Shown: positions 10,401-22,239 of the stretch, piece after piece | Numbering within the stretch: position 1 is the first letter of the stretch | Layout of the letters: the number at the start of each line of letters is the position of its first letter | Assembly: GCA_029204225.1 (NCBI GenBank) | Contig: CM055094.1 | Span: 68,284,536-68,348,535 of the forward strand | Length of the DNA stretch: 64,000 nucleotides | Origin: Diphasiastrum complanatum | Taxonomy: Eukaryota; Streptophyta; Lycopodiopsida; Lycopodiales; Lycopodiaceae | Reading direction: 5' to 3' | Program-made: the position numbers and the translations under genes | Notes under the pieces: model-generated | The model's database searches: none | Told to the model about the DNA's origin: nothing | Seen by the model: the letters and a program-made list of their open reading frames with translations, nothing else

Positions 10401-10639
10401 GTAGAACTATTGTGTTACTATACTGTGGGTCCTAATAGTGGATAAGGATCTATTGGCCTCACCACGAGGCGAGTCGACGGGACACGCGTCCCGTCAACGG
10501 CAACCTGGGCCATGCATGGGTTGCCTTAGTGAAGAACTATATGTACAATATAATTTCGTTTTGAGAAATACAGTTGATATGTGAGCTTGGTGTGGAGAGT
10601 ATTTTCTGTCTGTGTTACTGTGTAGCATGATCTGTGTTC
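10401..10639. other. unassigned, includes GC-rich hairpin
   Basis: Possible LTR debris; no open frame. Contains a perfect 8-bp hairpin, GACGGGAC at 10476-10483 and GTCCCGTC at 10488-10495 with a four-base loop. Confidence 0.4.
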
Positions 10640-12370
10640 CTATTCGAAGCAAATTCTAAGTGTCTGTACATCCATTTGATGTATTTCCAACTCTGCAGCA
10701 GCAGCAAATGACAATAGAAGTCGAATAGAAGAATGTTTAACTACTGGAGTGAAGGTCTTAGTGTAGTCGATGTTGTGTACTTGAGAGAATCCTCTGGCGA
10801 CAAGTCAAGCATTTCTTCGATCGATACTTCCATCTGTCTTGTATTTGATTTTGAACAACCATTTGCAATCAACTACATTTCTTCTGGCAGGTAATTCGAC
10901 AATAGTCAATGTCTAGTTTTGATAAGAGATGAATACTCTTTATCCATAGCTTCTTTCCAGAGATCAGAATCGGGCTGACTGAGTGTCTCTTCGACAGTCG
11001 TCGGCTCTTGAACAAGGTAAGTTGTAGACTTGACGATGTACCTGATAGATGGTATGCTTTGTCTTGTCGATCTTCTGGGTGATATTCGAATTGATAATCT
11101 TCATCATGTTGTAGTTGCTGAACTGCAACATCATCATCTTTGGATTTGTTGTTGATAAGTTGTTTGTCAGGAGTAGACAAGGTTGGATCTTTAAAATGAA
11201 TAGTTGACTTTGGAACTAAAGAGTTCAATATCTCGGGAGATTCTGATAGTTCGGCTATATGAGCTTTGCCCTTATCTTTGAGGTCGATAAAGTGATCTTT
11301 GATGAATATGACATCCCGACTAGTGAATATCTTCGACTCAACAAGATCATACAACTTATAAGCTTTATTTGAAGTAGTGTAGCTGATGAAAATCAGTTTG
11401 ATACTCTGGAAGTCGAGCTTCTTCCTAAGATCATGCAAAATTTGCGCATAAGCGATACATCCAAAAACTCGTACTTTGTATGGTGGTTTGTCTTAGAGAC
11501 CTTTAGTAGGACATCTGTTCTGAATATGAGCTACAGTTTAAACTGCTTCAGCCCAGAAGGACTTTGGAAGTGTTGCATGTGATAACATGCACTTTGCCAA
11601 TTTGACTAAGTTTCTATTCTTTCTCTCAGCAAGACCATTCGACTGAGGCAAATAGGAGATAATGTATTGTTGCTCAATGTCATTGCTAAGGCAATACTCC
11701 TTGAATTCATGAGAGATGTATTTTCCCCCGTCATAGGATCTCAGTGCTTTAATTCTTTTACCAGTTTGGTTTCTGCATGCAAGAAATTGTCGAAACTTGT
11801 TGAAAGCCTCCGATTCTGCTTAATGAAATAAAGAATTGTTCTTCTCAAATATTCGTCGCTGAAGGTAATAAAATAATTTGCATATCAAGCAACAACAAAG
11901 TTTGCATTGACCACATATATATGAATGAACAACGTCTAACAAATTTTTTACTACATGCCTATGACTAGATCTAAAGGGAATCCTAGTCTGCTTTCCAAGG
12001 ATGCAGCTATGACAGACAGGGAGGTCGACTTTGTTGGATGGATAGTCGAAATCAAGTGTTAGGTATTGTTTAGACATGTATAAAACAGATGTATGATTCA
12101 AGTGTCCTAATCGATGATGCCATAGTAATGCTCTATTGACAAGAACATAGGTTTTCAAGGCTTGACTAGTATCTAACAATGTGCCAATCTATATACGTAT
12201 CCATGCCTCTTGCCGAGTGCAAGGACCTTACTTGTCCTATCAATAATTTGGTATAGACTCAAACTCCACCCTATGACCTGAATCGGTGATCCTACTTACT
12301 AATAACAGATTCATAGAGAGTTTAGGTACATACAAGACATTTGATAGTAGTTTGAATTGATCATGTTGGA
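10640..12370 (-). pseudogene. copia pol (integrase to RT start), copy 2
   Basis: Minus strand. From 12179 it reads the GAG-pre-integrase/zinc region (LLWHHRLGHLNHTSV then CHSCILGKQTRIPF, the HHCC finger). A frameshift and small deletion near 11915 are followed by YFITFSDEYLRRT, a YDGGKY stretch, QSNGLAERKN and LPKSFWAEAV. The linker (SKIFTSRDVIF, 10869-11438) and RT start (SDLWKEAM, VVDCKWLFKIKYKTDGSID, then QMDVQT near 10660) follow. The YVDD region and RNase H are missing, so the element is cut off within RT. Several stops and frameshifts. Near-identical to 2379-3433 over their shared part. Confidence 0.85.
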
Positions 12371-12379
12371 ATTTCAATC

Positions 12380-12571
12380 TTATAGTGCCTTCACCTTCAA
12401 TATGTGAGTGTTATCGTCACCAAGATGAATGTACTTCTTTGTACTGTAAGGCGTATAGAAGTGAAAATTTTCACGATAACTGGTCATATGTTGAGTAGCT
12501 CCAAAATCTAGAAACCAAGAATTATCCAATAGTGTTTTTTGGTCTTTGACCATATATGCTTCTTCATCCAT
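12380..12571 (-). pseudogene. copia protease fragment
   Basis: A 63-codon minus frame holds SWFLDFGATQHMT, the retropepsin active-site motif, in which the usual D-S/T-G has become D-F-G. The rest, FHFYTPYSTKKYIHLGDD, fits the copia protease fold. The protease would process Gag-Pol. The changed motif residue and surrounding stops suggest it is inactive. Confidence 0.8.
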
Positions 12572-12579
12572 GTCGATGT

Positions 12580-13150
12580 CGGGAGGTGCTGTGACTACAT
12601 TCGCCTGTTTATCAGGTTGCTTGTTGGCATTCTTTGCTTTGAGAACCCTGCAATCCTAGATCTCATGATTAGTGCGCTTGCAATACTTACAGAACATCTT
12701 CTTTTTCGACTGTGGATTTGATAATTGCTCTTGACTTTGAGTCAGTTTATGATTTGATGCGAACTGCTTAGAGCTTTTTTACTTCTGTCGTTTTGAGCCT
12801 TTGTTGACATATAGAACATGTATCTTGGAGATGGGCACCCTCCTGCTTGCGGGCTCCTACGACATATAGAACATGAGATGATAAAGTCGTTGAAGCGTCT
12901 TGACTTCTTCGATTATCTTCCAGCAGCAACATAGTGATAACTCTGGTAAGAGTTAAATGTAAGTGTGTCGATATGATTATCATCCATTTCTCACATATAG
13001 AGGGCAAGCTTGAAACAATGTCATGATTGCGTCTTGATTGTCTATGATTGATCCGACAACGACCATCTGTTGCAAGAGATTCTTAAACTGGTTAATGTGA
13101 TTATGAAGTGAATCACCATACGACATCTTGAGGGTGAAGAATTTTTTTTA
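12580..13150 (-). pseudogene. copia Gag remnant with zinc knuckle
   Basis: Minus strand. The 5' end reads LKMSYGDSLHNHINQFKNLLQQM and GSIIDNQDAIMTLF, the C-terminal half of the copia Gag helical domain. Lower down, CKYCKRTNHEI*DC is a CX2CX4HX4C knuckle interrupted by a TAG. The N-terminal half of Gag is absent: its coding abuts the PBS region at about 13150. Frameshifts separate the two parts. Confidence 0.78.
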
Positions 13151-13215
13151 TTAGAGCCCTGGTATAGTAGATTACTTTGATACCATGAAGGTACACTCTA
13201 ATATTATATATTAGA

Positions 13216-13227
13216 GCTCTGATACCA
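13216..13227 (-). other. primer binding site, initiator tRNA-Met
   Basis: Minus strand TGGTATCAGAGC, the classic copia primer site, exactly next to the LTR end at 13228. A second TGATACCATG (plus) sits at about 13182-13191, a short local duplication. Confidence 0.9.
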
Positions 13228-14007
13228 TGTTGAAAAGAGGTGATAGCAATAATGACAAGTCGAAGGTAATGAATGACTTATCGAGCGCAACAGAATAGAG
13301 CCTGCTTTCCTAATGCATGACTACGCCTATCAATATTGAACAGAACATAATGACAGAAACACGTTCAATCTTATAGTAAATAATTTTGAAATCGTCAGTA
13401 CTACAATGATTATGTGGCCAAACAATGAATTATCAAACAAAAGCAATATGAGATTTATCAGCTACAAAATTATCACAAAGATGCATACATTCTGATATAA
13501 TACTGAACACAATAAATGATAGATTGATTCAGCATGAAACAAATGATGATGAGCACAAGACAACTACGAATAGAAATCGCATACTCTAAGCTATCTCTGA
13601 GTAACTGAGGATCTTTGTCTGAATTTGCACTTCCGTTGATAAGTAGTAAGCGCTAATAGCAAAACTCTAAATAAACTATAAAGAACTGAGCTAGAATGCT
13701 CAAGAGCGTTCAAGCTTGAAAGCTTGAGAGAGCTGTTACTTGATTGAAAATAGTAGAAGTATGACTAGTTATTTATACTAAGCAAAAATGCGGCAAGTCC
13801 AGTAGGACAACTAATGAGGTCGTAGATCTTAATGGCCAGTTGGCCATCATGAACTGGCATTCATCCGGTTAGTACTTATTGGAAATTGAGCAATTCTTGA
13901 GTATTTCTGCAGACTGTGTGGAAACATGCATAAAACTGTAGAGCTGGATAATGTAATGGATGAAGATTAAAAAGTGATTAGTCGATAATCAAGAGAATAA
14001 TCCAACA
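13228..14007 (-). repeat. copia 5' LTR (780 bp)
   Basis: Minus strand begins TGTTGGATTATTCTC at 14007 and ends CTCTTTTCAACA at 13228, adjoining the PBS. Ends are TG...CA. No partner LTR is present in the window, since the element is truncated in RT. Flanking base set after 14007 is TTATG; without the other end no TSD can be tested. Confidence 0.82.
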
Positions 14008-14566
14008 TTATGAATCATCGAGATTCATCAGAAAAGTTATGCGCATCGAATATACATGAATTCTTGGTAGAGTATTCTCAGAAGAGAAATAGACTCAGTC
14101 CATTAGTGATTGTCACCTGAAAGCTCAATTGGATGACGAATCATAATGATTCCAAGAATGATAACTACATTTTTTTGGAAATTTAGCAGAACTTTGGATA
14201 TCTCAAATTCATTTCTAGATAGTAGTATGAAGTTTTGGTGGTTGAAGATAGTTATTAATATCAATTTGATATGCTTTTTGTCTTTGATTACTTGATGGTT
14301 TTGGAATTTGAATAGCTCATGTTTTAGTTAAGAATCCACTTTGGAGAATATTCTTCAAATCCAATATTTTTCTAGTGAAAAAGATTTTGGAATTATTCTT
14401 ATATATTTATTGAGTTGTGTATTGGACATAAACTGTAGTATCTTACAATTGGTTTTGAGTAATTAGCTCACTATTTAAATTTTTACTTAGCTATTGGGTA
14501 CCTTAATTCATTTTTGTTCTTCTACGGTATTATTTTAAATACCTTAATCTTCTTGTATGATCATGG
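14008..14566. other. unassigned AT-rich spacer
   Basis: No open frame of note. This stretch, together with the LTR and gag, is exactly what copy 1 lacks between 3433 and 3453. Confidence 0.5.
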
Positions 14567-15250
14567 ATAAAAGCAGGGATATTATTATATCGTAGAGGGC
14601 CTTTCGGTACTCGAGATTGTTGGTCATGCCGAGATTTAATTCTATGTCAAGGCCACTTTGTGACTAATAACCTTGAGAGGACCCAAACACTCTAATTGAG
14701 ACATATGGAGTAGTGCATGTAAGGGGGAGTGTTGGAGTTTAATCTTGCTCCTACTCACCTAATTTTATCTTTAGAGAACTTCTATCCATTGTACATACTC
14801 GCTTCTTATAACAACCTGCAAAAACGAACTGTTATTCATGACAATTTGCAGTTTTACATGCATATTCGAACCGTCTATAGAAATATACGGATATTAGCAA
14901 AACGTCGACATGATTCGACTCCGACACTCAATTCGAGTGCTAGTCAGACAACTATCATCGACTATCGACTATCAAAGGACATTCAACAATTTCACTGTTG
15001 ACTATTGTCGACCATAATCATGGCACCACTCGAAATGAACCATTTCCTCTGCCGAATCCAATATAGACTATGTCACTTCGATCATGCTAATGTATGCAGA
15101 CACTTATCATTGTCCGATTATTGATTAAAGTTCAAAATGTAGAAAGTATTGATTAGATTAGTCTATTTAGTAAAAACTCACTTATAGTTAAATACATGGA
15201 TTACAAGAACTGATTAGACGATAAACTCTATTGTTTTGTATATATGTATG
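14567..15250 (+). mobile_element. PPT plus LTR-like fragment, copy 2
   Basis: Same as 3453-4160. PPT AAGGGGGAG at 14721-14729, LTR-like start TGTTGGAG at 14730, and two TATCGAC-type units at about 14956-14971. The frame at 14729-15001 is the shortened version of the frame in copy 1, changed by the missing 7-bp unit, which argues it is not a selected protein. Confidence 0.55.
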
Positions 15251-15328
15251 TACACACACGCACGCACGCACGCACGCTCACGCGCACACGCACACGCACA
15301 TGCACACAGACACGCACGCACGCACACG

Positions 15329-15378
<50 letters not shown>
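15251..15378. repeat. CA/CG microsatellite (about 128 bp)
   Basis: Begins as CACGCACGC variants and ends as pure (CA)n of about 48 bp. Frames such as 15231-15434 are translations of this repeat and are not genes. Confidence 0.95.
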
Positions 15379-15379
<1 letters not shown>

Positions 15380-16160
15380 TTACAATTTTGTTATCTCTTT
15401 TATTGTGCTAACAGTCATAGGATTATATCACTAACATTCCTTGATGACAGCAAGACTGTGCAAAAAAGGAAGGCTAATGAAATACAATGAAAAATGTGAC
15501 CATAGTGGCAAAAGGAAGAAAATTGAGAAGGATTAAAACAGTGGTATTTGTTATGGCAAAAATAAAAGATAGGCTGAACTTATAGTCGGATTTTATTTTC
15601 AGAACTGTTTCATAAGATGACTTCCAGTAGATTATAGAGATATATGAGACTCATAGACATTTTGTATCTACTGGTTGATTAATTGTTCTGATTATTGCAG
15701 TATTGTATATCTCAAAACGTCTATATGATGTTTATATTGACTATGACATCCTTGGCATGAGAGGATTGTTTATAAAGTTTATTTTTCAGAGAATTATTGC
15801 TAAAATGAAACTTATTGTTATTTTAGCATTTTCAGTTGTCATTATTTGTACCGTCTTTCTCTGTTGCTTTAGTTAAGTGGGTTTTTTGTGCTGAGTCTAT
15901 GGTTTCTTTAATGGACCTTGTGTGTGTGTATTTGGTTTTTTTCGTTTGTTTCGGTCAGGTTGAGTGTTTTGGTGTGGAGTGTCTTGCCCAGTGTTTGGGT
16001 GAGGTTTTATTTTTATTCCCCTTGGTTTCTTTGGTTGGATGGGGTTCAACGTGCTCATTGGGCCATAGGCTTATACGCGCAGGATGCCATGCCCTCGCAA
16101 CACTCATCTCTGGCGCTAATACTGTTTGTGAAGGGCGTTGAAGGTCAAGCAAGACCATAA
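15379..16160. other. unassigned DNA
   Basis: No gene. T-rich with frames up to 101 codons on both strands that show no recognisable domain (one hydrophobic plus frame at 15836-16141). Confidence 0.4.
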
Positions 16161-16168
16161 CGTCAATT

Positions 16169-16258
16169 AACGGGCCAGCATGGCTTGTTATGCAAAATTG
16201 CAATGCCTAGGGCGAGCCCGTGGCATCCAATTTTGCATAAAGGGCCACATGGCCCGTT
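16169..16258. repeat. imperfect inverted repeat, MITE-like hairpin
   Basis: Left arm 16169-16207 (AACGGGCC...CAATGCC) and right arm 16222-16258 (GGCATCC...GGCCCGTT) pair with few mismatches around a 14-base loop; both carry TGCAAAATTG or its complement. Compatible with a small foldback element or a small-RNA hairpin. No TSD was identified. Confidence 0.55.
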
Positions 16259-16327
16259 ATCTAATAACTTAGCATTAAATGGCGTTAAAGTATTAACGGT
16301 GGAAAACAATGGCGCCTTCGTTTGTCC

Positions 16328-16410
16328 TGCGTGAAAGTGGTGAGCTGGTTAAGAGCTCCGTTTCTTCCCCGCGAGGTCGCGAGTTCGATTCCAAGACGTC
16401 GCACAAATAA
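16328..16410 (+). mobile_element. SINE-like or tRNA-derived sequence
   Basis: An A-box-like segment TGGTGAGCTGGTTAAGAGC (16338-16356) is followed about 25 bases later by a good B-box GAGTTCGATTCC (16381-16392), the internal pol III promoter layout of tRNA genes and plant SINEs. A clean acceptor stem does not close, so a functional tRNA is unlikely. The sequence continues into non-tRNA DNA. There is no clear tail or TSD, so a decayed tRNA pseudogene is the alternative. Confidence 0.5.
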
Positions 16411-17653
16411 GGACATACAAAAGAAAGAAAAGGGAACGAAAGAACAGGGAATGGCGTGTTCGTGTTCTTCTGTGCCTCCGCAATGGCGACATCTGCTCTC
16501 GAATGCGTTGCAAGCCAACCAGCATCTCAAGCACAGCAGATATCTTCAGCTTGTGCGTACTAATTCTCTAATTTTTTCATTCTTTCTCTTTCTCTTTTCC
16601 GCATGTGCTTTACGTATGTTTTTGCAGAGAATTAGTTTTTTTGTACAGAAGTTTTTTGAAGCAGATGAAGTATTAGTTGTTGTTTTGACATGATTTAATG
16701 ACTGAAGCAAAAGAAGTTGTTATTGTTGTTTTGACACGATTTAATCAGAAGAAGTTGTTATTGTTGTTGTTGTTTTCAGAAGTTTTCATAAAGGAAGCCT
16801 AAGTTGTTGTGCTGTTGTTGTTGCTACTATTGGGAAACAGGCGACGGTAAGAGCAAACGGATCCCCTGCCAACAGAACAATTGTTTTCAGGTTCACGCCT
16901 TATTATTCTTCATGTAGAAATCGCAGTACAAAATCTAATCAACGTATCAAGCATGCCTAATCTAAAGGAATTACAGAATATTGAAACCAGAAAAAGCATT
17001 GATATAGAAGAATTTTTATCACGGAATCTTCGTGTAGAAATTGCTTACATTATTCGATTGGATGTGCATTGTATGAAGTAATGTAACATATATCGTCCGT
17101 TCGATACAGAGTTGATTGTGCTGCTTTGCTTGTCAAAGAAAACTTCAATTTAAGATTTTGTTAACTAGCATATTTGTCGATGCCAAGCAAAAAGTAGTAG
17201 GTCTCCATTTCTGTATGAAGTTTTGGTACTACCGCAACAGCATAGAAATATACATGATACACACCCCTCTACCTTTTTGCTCACATGTTGCTCGTCTTGA
17301 TTCTTATTTTTTAGACTGATCATGAAAATGGAATGATGCAGGGGGTTTGTGGAGGGCACCGACAAATTACAATTCACTACAGATAGTCGCAGTCAGAAGG
17401 CAACCCCTCTCCCACTCTCTGTCAAAGATTTTTCAAAAAGTCTATTTCGGTAATGGTCTGGCTATATTCAGCCATTTATTGCTGACCAATTTTTGTCCAT
17501 TGCATGCAATCTTATTGTAGTTATTGTGATCTGTGCAGATCCACGAAATCAAGTTTTGCCCTAAGGGTGAGGTAGCTACTTGTTTATTTTCTCAGAAGAC
17601 GAAATGCCGTGCTTGTAAATTTTTTTCAAGACAACCTTATGAAAACTTATGAC
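16411..17653. other. unassigned DNA with TTG-rich stretch
   Basis: 16675-16825 is rich in GTTGTTGTT. Otherwise scattered short frames without domains. I see no gene. Confidence 0.4.
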
Positions 17654-18206
17654 CATAGATACCTGTTCCGAGCATTCTTCCTCGGTACGTTTCGTTCGAT
17701 ACGTTTGGAACAGAACGCGTTAACGAGGTACATTTTTTTTTCCTTTGAGACTGCTATGCACACTTGCAGAAAACTCGTGAAAACTGATCTGCAAATTCAG
17801 AATCTGCCTGCGATCCCACCTTTTAGAACTTGCCTTTGGATTGTGAATCTTTGAAATCATACTCCTGCAATCCCACAATTTTTAGGAATCATTTGCCTCA
17901 CTGATCTGCTAATGTGAAAAAAAATTGTGAACTGGCAATTCGTTAATCTGCCAACCCTTTAACTGTTGTCATGACTATGAATATGTTTCACATTGGCGAC
18001 GACTCAGGATACACAGATGGCAGATCAGTTTTCATGACTTTTCTGCAGGCTACGGGTTTCATCCATCATGAAAACTCTGAAACGTAGCTCGTTCCATACC
18101 TTACATCTACGTTTCGAAACCAAATTTTTTTTGGTTCAAGTTCCATTTCGGAGCGCGTTCGGAATGCCTGTTCTGTACGTGTTCCGAAACGGAACGGGCA
18201 TCTATG
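17654..18206. mobile_element. hAT-type MITE A (553 bp)
   Basis: Terminal inverted repeats CATAGATACCTGTTCCG (17654-17670) and, at the other end, the complement of CATAGATGCCCGTTCCG (18190-18206), 15 of 17 matching. It is flanked by a perfect 8-bp direct duplication CTTATGAC at 17646-17653 and 18207-18214. An 8-bp TSD is characteristic of hAT elements. The interior carries several TTCGAAAC/GTTCCGAAACG-type subterminal motifs and no transposase frame, so it is non-autonomous. Confidence 0.88.
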
Positions 18207-18946
18207 CTTATGACACTTCAATGAAAGCGTTAAAAACATGAAAGTTATAACTTATACTGGTGGATTCTTTTACTGGGAATTCTTATGATTTCAAACTAAT
18301 CAGTGAAATGCCAATTCCAAGAATTGGCCTACAAAACTGTTGGTGTTTTTTAGAACGAGCGTATGGTCTAGCTACCAGGCCAATAGGAACAATCACAAAA
18401 TCGTATTACTTTTATGGACTGCAGATTTGTTACTATTTTACTGATACTTGGGAGCAGTTTCGGATCCATGGATTACTTGAAATTATTGGAAAATCTGAAA
18501 CCGACATGAACAAGAAGCTGGTAAGCTTGTTATCATTGAATTTGTTGTGGTTGAAGTATTTTCAAGCCCGAACCTGTATTCTATAAAATGTAGGAATCTT
18601 ATGTTCCTCATTTTGCTTAAATGACTTCAAGCCGTTCACATAATCTTTAAATCCATAGTGTATGAATAGATCACCATTCAACTACTTTATCATTGTTTAG
18701 GCAGCAGTTCCTCACCTGATGGAGTGTGGTGCTACAATCATTTGTCTAACTTATGATGGCTTTGAACTGAGGTACATCAGATAAGAGAGAAGGCATGGTT
18801 TAGCAGTTCCTCAAAGTCTAGAATGCAATTTGCTGGCCCTCATCCTGGCCTGCCAGTTGTTGCTAGTCAAGACGACCACGAACCTGAATTGGATTCAGAG
18901 CAAGGACCCGTGGATTGCTTTTGTGTTGTGACTTTGGAACCAGAAG

Positions 18947-18950
<4 letters not shown>
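18207..18950. other. unassigned DNA
   Basis: Holds a 108-codon plus frame at 18260-18586 without a recognised domain, right after the MITE. A host pseudo-exon is possible but unsupported. Confidence 0.35.

Positions 18951-19017
<67 letters not shown>
18951..19017. repeat. (CT)n microsatellite
   Basis: About 33 perfect CT units. The frame at 18823-19059 passes through it and is not a gene. Confidence 0.97.
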
Positions 19018-19020
<3 letters not shown>

Positions 19021-20216
19021 CAACCATCTCACATGAAACAGGAATATTTGAACTATTGATTTTGAGAGGTACTTCTAGTTAACAATAAAGTAGCAATTCA
19101 ATGATAGTGTCAACTATTCCTTTTATGGAAGGTCACAGCATTCTTTACTTAAACCCTCCTAGCTCATATTGTTTTAATGCTAACATGTAAACTAGCCATC
19201 AACTCATGTTGCTTGGCAGTAACCTGATACATGCACGAGTTTCAAGAATCACCATGATTATCTTCACCATATCCCTTATGTGGTCCATGCAACAAAGGAC
19301 ACATAGTTTGTTAATTGACCCAATCTTGCATTTTAGTATATTTTGTTTGATAGACTCATTTGGCACTTGGTACATGTATTATAGTTTTAAGCATGTTAGC
19401 ATAGGTCAATTGCTCATCCATTTACCATGTAGTCTTTTTTCATGGTTGAGGCTTTATTAAAATTTACAATTAGTAGCTCTAGTTTTAGATTTTACATTAG
19501 GGTAGGAGTATACTCGTGTATAATCCTTTTTCATAGCTTTCCATTGTCTGTGATTTCAAATTCTAGGTATTGTGCGAAAATTGCCTCTTGATCTCATAGG
19601 TAACATCGTTGACATCTCATCCTTGCTATGTGATTGTGTGCTGATAGAATAAAATAATTTGTCATAGTTATGGGCTAAATATAATGGACAAGGACAACTA
19701 TATGGACTATGGTTCTACACTTGTTAGTTGCTATCATTTGGACCATTTTGTTTTGCACATGCGCCCTACATTTGTTTTGGCATTTATTATTGACATCATT
19801 GGTTATATGGCCATTAGTGGCCCCCTATAGACATGTTCAACCCCAACATTAACCCATGGGTAGGTAGACATTATGAATAGGCCTTATTGGTTACATGGCC
19901 ATTATTGTCCCTCATAGGCACGTTTAAACCTAACTCTGACTCCAACTCATTTGTGGTCAAACATCATAAATAGGTTTCAAAATCTCAAGATTAGTAGGGG
20001 ATTGATGAGGTGCTTAGAGCTTAGCATTCTTGCAATTATTCAAGCTCTCCCATTGCTTAGTAGTAAGACTTATTTCTTTCGAATATGGTAGCATTCTACC
20101 ATCTTTCTCATAGTATTCCCGGGTAGATACCAGTGTCTCCAATCCTAAAGTGCCACATTGTATTTAATAAGCAGCTGATAAATAATAATGTCTTTGTCAC
20201 CATCTCTTTCCACTAC
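19018..20216. other. unassigned DNA with internal repeat
   Basis: Contains an imperfect direct repeat: TTGGTTATATGGCCATTAGTGGCCC (split over 19798-19825) and TTGGTTACATGGCCATTATTGTCCC near 19889, each followed by a CATAGGCACGTT/TATAGACATGTT phrase, about 90 bp apart. No gene recognised. Confidence 0.4.
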
Positions 20217-20432
20217 CTAGTGCTTTACCTGCTCTTGAATCACCTCCAAGCACACAATTGCATCTCCTTCGCTCTCTTTATGCCTAGTGTCTTTCATGTA
20301 CAACTTCCCAGCCCCCTTATCAAGCTTTGCCTCTTTGAATTCAACCTGGACTTCATGAGCGAACTTTTTGGCCTCATCATCATTGAAACACCTTAGATAA
20401 TTATCTCCCAATCCTTTCATGAGCTTTTTCAC
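20217..20432 (-). pseudogene. possible coding remnant, unknown
   Basis: A 71-codon minus frame with protein-like, charged composition (MKKLMKGLGDNYLRCFNDDE, then AKKFAHEVQVEFKEAKLD). Its upstream end has a duplicated CCAATCCTTTCATGAGC phrase (20409-20454), which would disturb the frame. No family recognised and no neighbours to support it. It may be chance. Confidence 0.2.
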
Positions 20433-22167
20433 TCCAATCCTTTCATGAGCGGAACCGTAAAGTCCTCACACTAGATCCAGGAAGAATATTGTCGTAGCTC
20501 TATACACAATTGATGATAGGGGGAAAATTATTATCACACACATACATCTGAGCAGCTTTTCCCTACTATCTCACACATGCAGCTTAGAAGGAAATCGATG
20601 CTTCCTCAAAACTCACATATTTTTGTAGCAAATGGTCGCTGCCTTACAAACACTTGTCAACAGATCACTGATGGCTGACACATCCTTGTTGCAGTAAGTC
20701 CTCCATAGAACTCTCAGGTAGGAGTTGCTGATCGCTACACCGACACGAAAAAAATGCTACAGCTCCATAAATCGTCTCAAGCAGGCGTTGCTCCTCAAAT
20801 ACCACTGACATGAATTCGCTTCTAACACATCCATAACTTTTGGGCAAAAGATTCGCTGTCACTATGATCTTCCCCCATTAGTTGGAGTGTGCCTCAATGA
20901 TACCCCCATGCAAAACCTTTAAAAAAATGTTTCAAGTTGCTAAAGCTCTCAATGGGAGCTAGGAATGATGGTGGACCCATAACAGCTTCACATGATGCGC
21001 TGTCCTACAACAAGAACCATAACAGTACAACCCATAAACGAGAGCACAGAGCTGCAAGAACCAAAACAAAAGAAAAACATAGCGAGAGACAATAGACAAA
21101 ATTGGTGGTCCACTTTATTCAGAACACGTGTATATAGTGTTACAATATGCTTGCCAAGAAAGTTCACTTTTGGTCCCTATAAAGAAAATCCCTTATTTGG
21201 TTGCTACAATATTAACAATCTAAGGGACAAAAATACATGGCCGCCTTAACAAGTAACTCAGCTCACTACGTTTAAGTGGTCATCCATCATCTATTTACAA
21301 GTCCTATGTTATGTCAATACTTGGTGTGTGACGAATAGGTCCAAGGATGTATGAGCATAAATCCCAACACATCCATGAAGATACGAGTATCCATAACTTA
21401 GCTTTTTGGCAGAGAGTTGTATGCCTACTATCCTGATTATCATATCTAATTGCCAATATCGTGCTGTTTTTTTTGGTTCTCCGTGCCCTGGCCAGCCAAA
21501 CCCATTTTGTAAAAGACCAAGAGTGGTTTTTAGACAGTGTCGTGCATCATGTAAGTCATCTTGAGAGTTAAGTAGACCGTTTACCATGATATCCAGAGCT
21601 TTACTTTCTTTTAACTCATTTTTTGAAAGAGTAACCAAAATCACTTCGGATATGGGTTGCTTCACATTTGTGGAGCTACCTATTTCGCCCAAGATTTTTT
21701 TGCTTCTTATGTTCTAGTTTACTGTCCAAGGCAAGGATCTTCTCAGAGACATCATTTGACGGGACTCTTTCTGTTCATCATTCTTTGCATGTATCTCTAG
21801 AACCCTTTTCTTCTTTCATCATTGGAAATAAGATCTTGGATCTACGTTTGGAGTGGCTCTAAAATGAATTAAGTTTATATAGCAGAGGGATAGTGGTAGG
21901 AGAGTAGACATCTCATTTAATTTGTGCCGTGGTAGTGGATCAATTTTATGGAAAGAAAGAGCCTATAGGGCTGAAATGTCAAATTTGAATCTTGAAGGCC
22001 TCTTTCATCAACAAAACAACCATTGAACCTAATGCAAAGGCTGAAGGGGTAGTGGCAGTATCTATACCTCTTTCATAGTTAGCTTTGGGGAGCCATGTCA
22101 GAACATCATTTCACAAACGTTTCTATTGCAGTAGAAATGATGCTTGGGCAATCTAGGGTTGTAACAC

Positions 22168-22171
<4 letters not shown>
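20433..22171. other. unassigned DNA
   Basis: Contains a 127-codon minus frame at 21309-21692 and a 65-codon minus frame at 20665-20862, neither with a domain I recognise. Nothing else supported. Confidence 0.35.

Positions 22172-22235
<64 letters not shown>
22172..22235. repeat. (GA)n microsatellite
   Basis: About 32 perfect GA units. Confidence 0.97.

Positions 22236-22239
<4 letters not shown>

Larger units (their letters stand above)
10640..14007 (-). mobile_element. truncated copia element (5' LTR to RT)
   Basis: Order on the minus strand: LTR, PBS, half Gag, protease, integrase, RT start. It is 5' complete except for the Gag N-terminus, and 3' truncated at about 10640. It shares its whole 10893-11913 interval with copy 1 at 2379-3433. 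Confidence 0.82.

Noticed and set aside
15231-15490. Thr-His repeat proteins
   Set aside because: CA/CG microsatellite translation only.
21309-21692. 127-codon minus ORF as a host gene
   Set aside because: No recognised domain and no supporting neighbour; length is possible by chance in this much sequence.
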